A stretch of DNA of 9,347 bases from Saprospiraceae bacterium. GTDB lineage: Bacteria > Bacteroidota > Bacteroidia > Chitinophagales > Saprospiraceae. Positions within the stretch are counted from its first letter, which is position 1, and the number at the start of each line of letters is the position of its first letter. Shown one piece after another: positions 1-7,178 of this stretch. Where the stretch lies: NCBI GenBank assembly GCA_029262975.1, contig JAJCYJ010000510.1:1-9347 (forward strand), written 5' to 3'. The position numbers and the translations under genes were made by a program. Below the pieces are notes generated by a model. That model made no database searches. It was given only the letters and a program-made list of their open reading frames with translations, and was not told the origin of the DNA.

Positions 1-183
1 GCGATACCCCATTTTCTATGATTTCTATATTAATAAAGTGTTTTGAAGATAAGCTTAAGTGGTATAAGTGATTGATAATCTGTATATTGTGAATATAATG
101 GTTGTCCCTACATAACCAAAACTAAGAATGTGGTTGATTCATGAAAAGACCGTTCAAATTTTACCCAAATTCTTTTGGCCGAT
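1..183. other. Intergenic stretch at left edge, no supported gene
   Basis: This is the 3' side of the minus-strand nucleotidyltransferase gene. Plus-strand frames stay open from the edge to stops at 44-46 and 69-71. The second could be the last 22 codons of a plus-strand gene converging on the nucleotidyltransferase, but the piece is too short to judge. On the minus strand an ATG at 10-12 opens a frame that leaves the window after four codons. Two weak inverted repeats are visible: TATATT/AATATA at 83-88 and 92-97, and TGGTT/AACCA at 99-103 and 114-118. Neither has the GC-rich stem and T-run of a convincing terminator. Confidence 0.4.
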
Positions 184-1257
184 TTATAAGCCCAACTTCT
201 TATAGATGCCAAACCTGGCTAAAGACCTTATCGTCTTTAATTGATCCATTCTGGAATCTCTAAAAGCAAGATGATATTTGAGTTTGTCCCGGTTTTCTGA
301 CCATTTTCCTGCTAATCGTCCTTGAAGACAATCTTCCTGAATACGATCAACCAATGCCTGTGATATCTTATATTTTTTCTCTACTTCATATGAGGTCTCC
401 AATAGTCGTTCACATAAAGTAATCCCCAGATCCAGAAATTTTCTCACCCGTGCCTGTTCTGCTAGTGCTATAAAATCATCAAGCTGGGAAGTGTCAAGTA
501 CGGTAAGTATTTGATGCAAATCAATTAAATGCATCAAGGTCCCCCAATTATCAACCGCACCATGGTGTATCAGGATGAATAGGGCATGCTCCGTCAGCGA
601 AAAATCTGAATGTAACTCATCCCTCTCCTTTTGTCTAGGACAAAGATATTGTGAGAAGTCACAAGGAACATATAATGCCTTGTGTGCCGGAGATAAATGA
701 AACTCCATTATGATCTTGAATCCCCGATCACTGACTTTTCTCCATGGATAATCCAGATAATAAGCCCGGGATTTTTTCACATTCGTTTTGTCAAGCGTAC
801 CTTTTATTTCCTCATACTCTAATTGGGTCATAATCGAGTGGCTCCTCGTAAGATCTTCAAGTCGAATTGCAAAATCAATATCTACCGAATTTCTCAATGA
901 TAAACTTTTATAAAAATGCTGTGCAAACACGACACCCTTATAGGGTCTTACCTCAATGCCTTGCTCATTAAATGCGTCCTGAATCACCTTCATTTCCCTG
1001 AACATCGCCATACTTCTGAGGATGATATTCCTTGACCTCACCGCTAATCGGGCATAGATCTGTGACTGTATTAGGGTCTTGTCCAAACTTAAGACCTGAT
1101 AGCAGATGGAAATCAATTTATGTCCCGTAGCGTACTCGATTACTTCATTTTCCTGATCATCTGCCAGGTATTCTAGAGTTTGTTCTTCCAATTCTTCAGT
1201 CTTGACGAATGAACGACAGATATTGAGGATTGTATCAATGGTTTTATCTTTTGTCAT
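184..1257 (-). CDS. Nucleotidyltransferase-fold protein, NTP_transf_5 type
   Basis: A 357-residue cytoplasmic protein that resembles the uncharacterised nucleotidyltransferase family (Pfam NTP_transf_5). Visible motifs are YKG at 106-108, then Arg122 and the acidic pair D126-I-D128, which is the K-G...R...D-x-D arrangement of the family and should be the metal/NTP site. EFH at 185-187 matches the conserved E-x-H of the second half. The length is normal for the family and nothing looks broken. The C-terminal half is alpha-helical and charged. Family members recur beside HPrK-like kinases in lasso-peptide clusters and in exopolysaccharide-linked HPr-rel-A systems, but the transferred group and acceptor are generally unknown. 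The gene is divergent from the exporter, and its ATG lies 59 bases from the exporter's. The family call is good; the biochemical role is inference. Confidence 0.8.
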   Translation of the reverse strand: MTKDKTIDTILNICRSFVKTEELEEQTLEYLADDQENEVIEYATGHKLISICYQVLSLDKTLIQSQIYARLAVRSRNIILRSMAMFREMKVIQDAFNEQGIEVRPYKGVVFAQHFYKSLSLRNSVDIDFAIRLEDLTRSHSIMTQLEYEEIKGTLDKTNVKKSRAYYLDYPWRKVSDRGFKIIMEFHLSPAHKALYVPCDFSQYLCPRQKERDELHSDFSLTEHALFILIHHGAVDNWGTLMHLIDLHQILTVLDTSQLDDFIALAEQARVRKFLDLGITLCERLLETSYEVEKKYKISQALVDRIQEDCLQGRLAGKWSENRDKLKYHLAFRDSRMDQLKTIRSLARFGIYKKLGL

Positions 1258-1316
1258 TTTGCCATATTCTAATATCTGAGGTCAATCATTATTTCGACAT
1301 CTTTGCCAAGCGCTAA
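1258..1316. promoter_or_regulatory. Divergent intergenic region between nucleotidyltransferase and ABC exporter
   Basis: Only 59 bases separate the two opposing start codons, so promoters for both directions must lie here or inside the neighbouring coding ends. I see no clean TAnnTTTG element. CATCTTTG at 1298-1305 is one mismatch away but would leave almost no leader before the ATG at 1317. A six-base palindrome, AGCGCT, lies at 1309-1314. The regulatory assignment rests on geometry alone. Confidence 0.35.
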
Positions 1317-3107
1317 ATGTACATCTTGAAGATTAACTTAGACAAAGAACTATTCGATTTTAGGAATATCACCCGGATATTAAAGATAATCCTGGGCTGT
1401 AGTAAAAAGTTGACCGCCACCCGGATAATTCTTATACTTATTCAGGCCATTCTTCCTTTAGTGCCCTTGTACCTCATGAAGCTCATGTTAGATGCTTTCG
1501 CCTCTGAGATAAAACCAGACTTCACATATATCTTATGGATTTTGGGAGGCTTTGCCCTGGCACAGCTATTGAGCATTCTAATTACCAATGTGATGTCTTA
1601 TGTCGTATTGCTACAATCTGATATAGTATCGGACCATATGTCACAAATCGTATTGTCAAAGTCCATTGAGACAGACCTTGAATATTTTGATTCTGACACA
1701 TACCACGACATCTTCGAAAGAGCTATAACAGAGTCACAAGTTCGACCGCTCTTGGTTTTAAATAGTCTGACAGAATTGGCCCTGAACGGAATCACTCTCT
1801 TAGCAATAGCAGGATTATTATTGACACTTCACTGGGGAGTAACCTTAGTACTTTTGCTGATTGCACTACCGGTTGCATTAATCAGATGGTTCTATGCCGA
1901 AAAATTAGTGGTACTCAGAGAACAGCAAACCCAAAGGCACAGAAGGTCTAAGTATTTTCATCAAATTTTATCTTTCTCAGAATATGCCAAGGAAATAAGG
2001 ATTTTTGATTTTGGAAGAAATCTTCTGGATCGTTTTCTCAGACTCAGATCAAGTCTCAGAAATGAAAAAAAACATATCTATTTCAATCAGACAAGATCTA
2101 TCGGTCTTGCTCAAAGTGTTGAATCCATAGCCATAATTGCTGCACTTGGTTTTATTGCACAACGTGCCATCAGGGGATTGATCAGTGTGGGAGATATAGC
2201 CCTTTATTATGGGGCATTTCAAAAAGGACAGTCCAATATTAATTCTGTGCTTAAAGCTTTGGTCTCCATTCACGAAAACCGAATGTATCTCACACATTTG
2301 TTCACTTTTCTTGATCTCGAAAAGAAAATCGTGGATGTTGCAGATCCGGTAGCAATCCCAAAAGAATTGAATGTGTTAGAATTTCGGGATATATCCTTTA
2401 CTTACCCCGGGACTACAAATGAAGTATTGCAGCACATTTCCTTTTCTGCAAAAAAAGGTGAACTGGTAGCCATCGTAGGCGAAAATGGGTCGGGCAAAAG
2501 CACAATCGTCAAATTGATCAATCGGCTTTATCAGCCAACTAAAGGAAGCATATTAGTTAACGGGACAGATATTTCACATTATAATATCACTGATCTCAGA
2601 AAGAAGTTGACGGTTATATTTCAGGAATTCTCTAAATTCAATGCCACTGTAAATGAAAATATTCAATTCGCAGATGTACATCGACCCCTTGACCAGGAAA
2701 GAATTAATTCGGCGAGCGAACAGGCACTTTCTTCAGAGTTTATTGAAAAATTACCCCAGAGATACAAGACCCAACTGGGCCGGTCATTCAAGGCAGGGGA
2801 AGAGCTAAGTGGTGGGCAATGGCAAAAACTGGCATTGAGTCGGGCTTTTTACAAAAACGCAGACATCCTTATTCTTGACGAACCTACCAGCTTTATAGAT
2901 CCTCTTGCTGAAGATGACATATTCAACAACCTACAGAGGATTGCAAAGGATAAAATTCTGATATTGATTACGCACAGAATTTACAACCTGAAAAAAGCAG
3001 ATCTTATTCTTGTACTGGACAAGGGTCGCATTATAGAGCGGGGCAATCATAATTCGTTAATGAAAGAAAACGGCAGATACCGGGCAATGTTTGAAAGTCA
3101 GGAGTGA
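1317..3107 (+). CDS. ABC exporter, fused permease and ATPase (McjD-like size)
   Basis: A 596-residue half-transporter expected to work as a homodimer in the inner membrane. Residues about 30-310 hold roughly six hydrophobic helices (about 35-60, 71-99, two within 153-193, two within 267-300). The ATPase domain follows from about 350. It shows Walker A GENGSGKST at 388-396, signature LSGGQ at 497-501, Walker B ending in D521-E522, and the H-loop histidine H553. There is no N-terminal C39 peptidase domain, so it would not cut a leader peptide. Size and architecture match McjD-type exporters of lasso-peptide clusters as well as general MsbA-like multidrug or lipid exporters. It is the first gene of the plus-strand series. 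The likely role is export of, or self-resistance to, the cluster product, which is inferred from context. Confidence 0.9.
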   Translation: MYILKINLDKELFDFRNITRILKIILGCSKKLTATRIILILIQAILPLVPLYLMKLMLDAFASEIKPDFTYILWILGGFALAQLLSILITNVMSYVVLLQSDIVSDHMSQIVLSKSIETDLEYFDSDTYHDIFERAITESQVRPLLVLNSLTELALNGITLLAIAGLLLTLHWGVTLVLLLIALPVALIRWFYAEKLVVLREQQTQRHRRSKYFHQILSFSEYAKEIRIFDFGRNLLDRFLRLRSSLRNEKKHIYFNQTRSIGLAQSVESIAIIAALGFIAQRAIRGLISVGDIALYYGAFQKGQSNINSVLKALVSIHENRMYLTHLFTFLDLEKKIVDVADPVAIPKELNVLEFRDISFTYPGTTNEVLQHISFSAKKGELVAIVGENGSGKSTIVKLINRLYQPTKGSILVNGTDISHYNITDLRKKLTVIFQEFSKFNATVNENIQFADVHRPLDQERINSASEQALSSEFIEKLPQRYKTQLGRSFKAGEELSGGQWQKLALSRAFYKNADILILDEPTSFIDPLAEDDIFNNLQRIAKDKILILITHRIYNLKKADLILVLDKGRIIERGNHNSLMKENGRYRAMFESQE

Positions 3108-3111
3108 TGAC

Positions 3112-3183
3112 ATGAGATCAATAAATTATAAAATCAAAATATTAGCCAGATTAGTTAAAGTAATAAACAACTCCAACTTTTGA
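3112..3183 (+). other. Possible 23-residue basic micropeptide ORF
   Basis: An ATG four bases after the exporter's stop codon opens a 23-codon frame ending in TGA, six bases before the next gene's ATG. The predicted peptide is hydrophobic and basic (about five Lys/Arg, no acidic residue) and ends in NNSNF. It fills most of the 82-base gap. It lacks the leader plus Gly-then-Asp/Glu core of a lasso precursor. It could be chance, a translational-coupling leader, or the remnant of a decayed gene. Confidence 0.15.
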
Positions 3184-3189
3184 AATACA

Positions 3190-4110
3190 ATGACTGAGAA
3201 AATATACACTTATGTTTATTATGGACTTCGGATTCATTCTGAAATATCCCTTCAACCTCTCCCAGAGATTGCCTTCATCCAAGGTCCGGATATCCATATT
3301 AAGTTCGGTAAAATAACAAGAATAGAAGAAGGTCTTGAAGACACTGTTTATAAGCCAAACACGATTATAAATCAACGAATTTTTTATTGGTATGTAGATG
3401 ACATTGCTGAATTTCTGATTGTAGGAAAAGAGAAGGTTATAATAAATCAAGCAGATGAAAGTAAATTAGAAGATATACGTGTCTTCCTTTTAGATACGAT
3501 AATGGGTGTGCTATTTATAAAACATGAAAAAATAATACTTCATGCATCTTGTGTAGCTACCGATACAGGAGCATATGTTTTTTGTAGTAATGCGAGCGAA
3601 GGTAAATCTACGCTTGCTGCAAATCTAGCACGTAAAGGGTTTTCATTTGTCGAGGATAATCGTTGCTTATTGACCTGGAACAATGATCTGAATTCTTTTT
3701 CAGTTATAAATCAAGATCCAATAGCTTCTTTATGGTCTAATAACCTTGCATTCGAAAATTTTAAGGGTGTGGATAAAATAGGCCCCGTCAGAAAAAATAT
3801 AGAGAAGATCGATTATAACCTAAGCTCTTTGGTGCCAACTGAAGTCAAATCTGTGAAAAAGATTTTTATTATTGACATGAATAAAAGTGATAAAGGCTTT
3901 GTACATAAGAAGATATTCGGGATAGATAAGTTTGACCTTCTCCTGTCTTATGTCAATTTCAATTATTTGATTAAGGATCTCGGAAAGGATGAACAATATT
4001 TTAAAAAAGTCATGTCACTTGCCAGGGCTATACCCGTCGAGTTAATTAGTCGATCAGAAATGACACCTATTTCCGAATTTGTAACATATATCAGTAATGA
4101 AATTGTCTGA
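3190..4110 (+). CDS. HPr-kinase-like P-loop protein (HPrK C-terminal domain family)
   Basis: A 306-residue protein resembling the HPrK-like kinases of RiPP and exopolysaccharide clusters rather than the regulatory HPr kinase. The N-terminus has the YGLRIHSE segment (11-18) typical of these cluster versions. The core shows HAS at 118-120 and a P-loop SNASEGKST at 133-141, where Ser replaces the usual first Gly. VEDN at 154-157 stands where relatives usually have a double Asp. In the paeninodin lasso-peptide cluster a related enzyme phosphorylates the C-terminal serine of the precursor. Whether this copy phosphorylates a peptide, a small molecule or nothing is open. The gene overlaps the sulfotransferase by 14 bases, implying translational coupling. 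No Shine-Dalgarno sequence precedes the ATG. By eye the gene is more AT-rich than the exporter upstream. Confidence 0.75.
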   Translation: MTEKIYTYVYYGLRIHSEISLQPLPEIAFIQGPDIHIKFGKITRIEEGLEDTVYKPNTIINQRIFYWYVDDIAEFLIVGKEKVIINQADESKLEDIRVFLLDTIMGVLFIKHEKIILHASCVATDTGAYVFCSNASEGKSTLAANLARKGFSFVEDNRCLLTWNNDLNSFSVINQDPIASLWSNNLAFENFKGVDKIGPVRKNIEKIDYNLSSLVPTEVKSVKKIFIIDMNKSDKGFVHKKIFGIDKFDLLLSYVNFNYLIKDLGKDEQYFKKVMSLARAIPVELISRSEMTPISEFVTYISNEIV

Positions 4111-4972
4111 TAGAGAACTAGTGAAATTTCCTGGCAAATTGTTATGGTTGGCTTCTTACCCCAAATCTGGCAACACATGGTTCAGAAGTTTCATGTCTGC
4201 CTTGTTTGTCGGTGATCTGGATATAAATAATTTACTGACGAATGGACTCTTTTCTATTCGTATTCTCTTTGATCAAGTTCTGGACATCGATTCCAGGTTC
4301 TTGAGTGAGCGAGAAGTAAAAAACAAGATGCCAGTCGTCTATCGTTATAAATGTAAAAATGTTGATCGTTTACAATTTGTAAAAGCCCATGACGCCTATG
4401 TGAAAAATAGTATGGGAGAACCTATATTTCCGGCTGACGTATCTTATAAAGTTGTCTATATCGTCCGCAACCCTTTAGACATCGTAGGTTCTCTAGCTCA
4501 TCACCAGGGACGCACCATTGATCAGAGCATCGAATTAATTAATAACCCCAATGGGTACCTGGCTGAACAAAAAAATGGACTCAACGATAATTATAATCTT
4601 CCACAACTGCTAACGGATTGGAGTAGCCACGTCCGGAGTTGGTTGGAACAAAAGGAAATAGAAGTGATCCTTTTGAAATATGAAGATGCCAAAGAAAATC
4701 CCATTAAGGTATTTAAGGATGTCATGAACGCGCTTGAGATGAATATCCCAGAGACTTTAATTGAGGAAGCTGTTAGAATGACCTCTTTTGATCAATTAAA
4801 AAAGGCAGAAGAAACCACTGGTTTTAAAGAAAAAAGCGCTATCAGTCCGACCTTTTTCAGAAAGGGTATCTCTGGCGGATGGAAGGAAGAATTAACCTCA
4901 TCACAAATAGAACGCATTATAGATTGTCACCATAATGTTATGAAGGAATTGGGCTACTTAAAGGATCTATAA
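4097..4972 (+). CDS. PAPS-dependent sulfotransferase
   Basis: A 291-residue cytoplasmic sulfotransferase of the Sulfotransfer_1 fold, predicted to move sulfate from PAPS to a hydroxyl or amine. The 5'-phosphosulfate loop is SYPKSGNTW at residues 20-28. The 3'-phosphate-binding stretch is YIVRNPLDIVGS, with R124 and S132 as the expected ligands. The C-terminal PAPS-binding motif RKGISGGWK sits at 255-263, matching the RKGxxGxWK consensus. Length is normal for the family and all cofactor motifs are intact, so it should be active. The acceptor cannot be read from the sequence. The ATG lies inside the last codons of the HPrK-like gene. Sulfotransferases occur as tailoring enzymes in saxitoxin, glycopeptide and some RiPP clusters, and the neighbours here favour a similar tailoring role. 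Confidence 0.92.
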   Translation: MKLSDRELVKFPGKLLWLASYPKSGNTWFRSFMSALFVGDLDINNLLTNGLFSIRILFDQVLDIDSRFLSEREVKNKMPVVYRYKCKNVDRLQFVKAHDAYVKNSMGEPIFPADVSYKVVYIVRNPLDIVGSLAHHQGRTIDQSIELINNPNGYLAEQKNGLNDNYNLPQLLTDWSSHVRSWLEQKEIEVILLKYEDAKENPIKVFKDVMNALEMNIPETLIEEAVRMTSFDQLKKAEETTGFKEKSAISPTFFRKGISGGWKEELTSSQIERIIDCHHNVMKELGYLKDL

Positions 4973-4997
4973 CATGACAACGTACGGACTTGAGTAG

Positions 4998-5018
4998 TTC
5001 CCTACGACTAAGAGGGAA
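4998..5018 (+). other. Small hairpin in the sulfotransferase-carbamoyltransferase gap
   Basis: TTCCCT (4998-5003) pairs perfectly with AGGGAA (5013-5018) across a nine-base loop. An outer GACT/AGTC pair lies further out, at about 4987-4990 and 5030-5033. No T-run follows, so it is not a standard intrinsic terminator. It sits in a 128-base gap, the longest between plus-strand genes in the window. It could be an RNA-processing or attenuation structure, or chance. Confidence 0.2.
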
Positions 5019-5100
5019 TCAGATAACTGAGTCAAAACCACACTAATCCTTATCTTCGAAATTTATTCACTGTTTTGTCCTATTTGATTCTGATAAGAAG

Positions 5101-6948
5101 GTGAAGACGAATGATAAGAAGAAATATCAATTGAGGAGAATTTTAGGAATATCCGCTTTCTACCACGATTCCGCAGCATGCATTATTGAGGATGGTAAAA
5201 TAGTCGCTGCAGCGCAGGAAGAAAGATTTACGAGAGAAAAACACACGGCAGTCTTTCCAATGCATTCTATTAGGTTTTGCCTCGAGTATGCAGGATTTAC
5301 CATTGACGAACTTGATGCAGTCGTTTTCTATGATAAACCTCTTCTAAAATTCGAAAGATTACTGGAAACATTTTATGCTTTTGCCCCGAAGGGACTTAGA
5401 TCCTTTCTAAAGGCGATGCCTATCTGGGCAAAGGAGAAAATTTATTTGAAAAAAGTCATCATTGATCATCTCCGGGAAATAGAAAACTTTGAAAAGAAAA
5501 ACCTCAAATTGTTGTTTTCTGAACATCATCTTTCTCATGCTGCCAGTGCTTTTTACCCTTCTCCATATGAGGAAGCCGCCATCCTAACTATTGATGGGGT
5601 CGGAGAATGGTCTACAACCAGCATATCACGAGGCCAGGGGGGCGAGATAGAGGTTTTGAAAGAAATGCATTTTCCTCATTCTCTTGGTTTGCTTTATAGT
5701 TCGTTTACTTATTTCCTGGGATTCAAAGTGAACTCCGGAGAATATAAGATGATGGGATTAGCACCATACGGCGATCCGCATTCCAAAGAAATTAACCGAC
5801 TTAAAGAGATTATATACTCCACGTTGATAGATTCCAAAGAAGATGGTTCTATTTGGGTCAATCAGGATTACTTTGATTATGCCGTGGGATTACGAATGAT
5901 TAATGAAACGAAATGGGAGGTCTTATTCGAATTCCCCAGGAGAGAACCTGAAGGTAGCATCGATCAACACCATTGCAATCTAGCTCTGGCAATTCAACAA
6001 ATTACAGAAGAGGTGATATTGAAAATGGCGACAGAAGCTAAAAGAATCACTTCTTCAAGAAACATTTGTCTGGCAGGAGGTGTAGCCCTTAATTGTGTGG
6101 CTAATGGCAAACTCTTGCGTTCAGGGCTCTTTGATAAGATATTTATTCAGCCTGCGGCTGGAGATGCGGGTGGCTCGTTAGGTGCAGCTTTGGCAGCACA
6201 TTATCTATACTTTAAAGAAGAAAGAGTATTCTCATCCCAGGAGGATAGCATGCAAGGCGCTTTACTTGGTCCCGATTTTTCTGATAAGGAAGTAAAATTA
6301 ATGTCCCGAAAAAATAAGGCCACCTTTCGAAAATTTGAAGATTTTATCGAGCTCTCAGAATATATAGCCTGTGAGCTTGCTCAATCAAAAATTGTTGGAT
6401 GGTTTCAGGGTAAGGCTGAATTTGGCCCCCGGGCTCTTGGCAACAGGAGTATCCTGGCAGATCCCCGCGATCCTCAGATGCAAAAAAAACTAAACCTCAA
6501 AATAAAATTCAGAGAACAATTCCGGCCATTTGCCCCAGCGATTCTTACAGAATATAAACAACAGTACTTTGAACTAAATGTTGAATCACCTTATATGTTA
6601 TTAGTTTCACCGATTAGACAAGAACTTAAGTATCCGCTAAGTGACAATGATTCAGGACTTTCTCTTATGGATAAACTTTACCAACAAAGAAGTCCATTGA
6701 ATTCAATCACCCATGTTGATTTTTCTGCGCGAATTCAAACTGTAGATAAAGTCAATAATCCAAAGTTTTACCAGCTCATTGATTCATTTAGAGAACGCAC
6801 TGATTGTCCTATCCTGATCAATACCAGTTTTAATGTAAGGGATGAACCGATAGTCAACACTCCACAGGAAGCATTTGACTGCTTTATTAAAACTGAAATG
6901 GATTTTCTGGTCATCAATAGTTTTGTTTTTGACAAAAGATCAATGTGA
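5101..6948 (+). CDS. O-carbamoyltransferase, NodU/CmcH/TobZ family
   Basis: A 615-residue enzyme predicted to move a carbamoyl group from carbamoyl phosphate, through carbamoyl-AMP, to a hydroxyl of the product. The N-terminal Kae1-like ASKHA domain begins with ILGISAFYHDSAA (14-26). It has the metal-binding HHLSH at 142-146, TIDGVGEW around 163-170, AGGVALNC at 325-332 and GDAGGS with D355 as a likely metal ligand. The C-terminal carbamoyltransferase domain carries FGPRALGNRSILADPR from 441. Length is normal and motifs are intact. The start is uncertain. The GTG at 5101 is used here, but an in-frame TTG at 5131 would give a 605-residue protein beginning just before the conserved motif, which is where most relatives start. 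The two small membrane-protein genes that commonly accompany this family follow directly. Confidence 0.93.
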   Translation: MKTNDKKKYQLRRILGISAFYHDSAACIIEDGKIVAAAQEERFTREKHTAVFPMHSIRFCLEYAGFTIDELDAVVFYDKPLLKFERLLETFYAFAPKGLRSFLKAMPIWAKEKIYLKKVIIDHLREIENFEKKNLKLLFSEHHLSHAASAFYPSPYEEAAILTIDGVGEWSTTSISRGQGGEIEVLKEMHFPHSLGLLYSSFTYFLGFKVNSGEYKMMGLAPYGDPHSKEINRLKEIIYSTLIDSKEDGSIWVNQDYFDYAVGLRMINETKWEVLFEFPRREPEGSIDQHHCNLALAIQQITEEVILKMATEAKRITSSRNICLAGGVALNCVANGKLLRSGLFDKIFIQPAAGDAGGSLGAALAAHYLYFKEERVFSSQEDSMQGALLGPDFSDKEVKLMSRKNKATFRKFEDFIELSEYIACELAQSKIVGWFQGKAEFGPRALGNRSILADPRDPQMQKKLNLKIKFREQFRPFAPAILTEYKQQYFELNVESPYMLLVSPIRQELKYPLSDNDSGLSLMDKLYQQRSPLNSITHVDFSARIQTVDKVNNPKFYQLIDSFRERTDCPILINTSFNVRDEPIVNTPQEAFDCFIKTEMDFLVINSFVFDKRSM

Positions 6949-7028
6949 ATTTCTGATAGATGTGATGTTTTCGATAATTGGGTCAAATAATATTATTCAA
7001 TTAATTTAGTGTTTGATATATTAAGAGA

Positions 7029-7178
7029 ATGGACGTTATTAAAGATTTGTGGGGCTTTTTAAGGGAACGTAAGAAATATTGGCTGATTCCAATAATTCTT
7101 GTGCTCTTATTACTTGGATTACTCATTGTCCTTGGTGGCGGAACAGCTTTAGAACCTTTTATTTATACCTTGTTTTGA
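7029..7178 (+). CDS. DUF5989-type single-span membrane peptide
   Basis: A 49-residue ORF. The N-terminus is MDVIKDLWGFLRERKKYW, followed by a single hydrophobic span at about 19-36 and a GGGTALEPFIYTLF tail. The W-x-FLRERKK-WL-P opening, the hydrophobic span and the final APFIYTLF-like ending are the pattern I recall for DUF5989 proteins. Those are encoded between NodU-type carbamoyltransferases and SxtJ-like proteins. SxtK, a comparably small product of saxitoxin clusters, may be the same type. Function is unknown; a membrane scaffold for the carbamoyltransferase is one guess. The gene lies 80 bases after the carbamoyltransferase, and its TGA overlaps the next start. The purine stretch AAGAGA just before the ATG may act as a weak ribosome-binding site. 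Confidence 0.82.
   Translation: MDVIKDLWGFLRERKKYWLIPIILVLLLLGLLIVLGGGTALEPFIYTLF

Noticed and set aside
1298..1305. CATCTTTG as a -7 promoter element for the exporter
   Set aside because: The first base mismatches, no -33 partner lies at a sensible distance, and the leader would be only a few bases.
1598..1795. Minus-strand open frame of 65 codons inside the exporter gene
   Set aside because: It is antisense to a clear ABC transporter, with no recognisable motif. It is a shadow frame.
2049..2297. Minus-strand open frame of 82 codons inside the exporter gene
   Set aside because: It is a shadow of the permease-coding frame and shows no motif.
3151..3450. Minus-strand open frame of 99 codons over the start of the HPrK-like gene
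   Set aside because: The plus-strand frame carries family-specific motifs. The antisense product is rich in Tyr, Asn, Phe and Ile, as expected from AT-rich shadow reading.
3963..4178. Minus-strand open frame across the kinase-sulfotransferase junction
   Set aside because: It covers two well-supported plus-strand genes and has no motif.
4974..4997. Seven-residue ORF just after the sulfotransferase
   Set aside because: It is too short and has no supporting signal.
6768..6986. Minus-strand open frame at the end of the carbamoyltransferase
   Set aside because: It is antisense to the conserved C-terminal domain. It is a shadow.
6986..6997. Perfect palindrome AATAATATTATT before the DUF5989 gene
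   Set aside because: It is composed only of A and T in AT-rich intergenic DNA and has no second copy nearby, so chance is likely.
7079..7174. N-terminal extension of the SxtJ-like frame from a TTG at 7079
   Set aside because: It reads the DUF5989 gene in another frame and gives a Cys/Trp-rich sequence unlike the family N-terminus. The TTG at 7175 is better.
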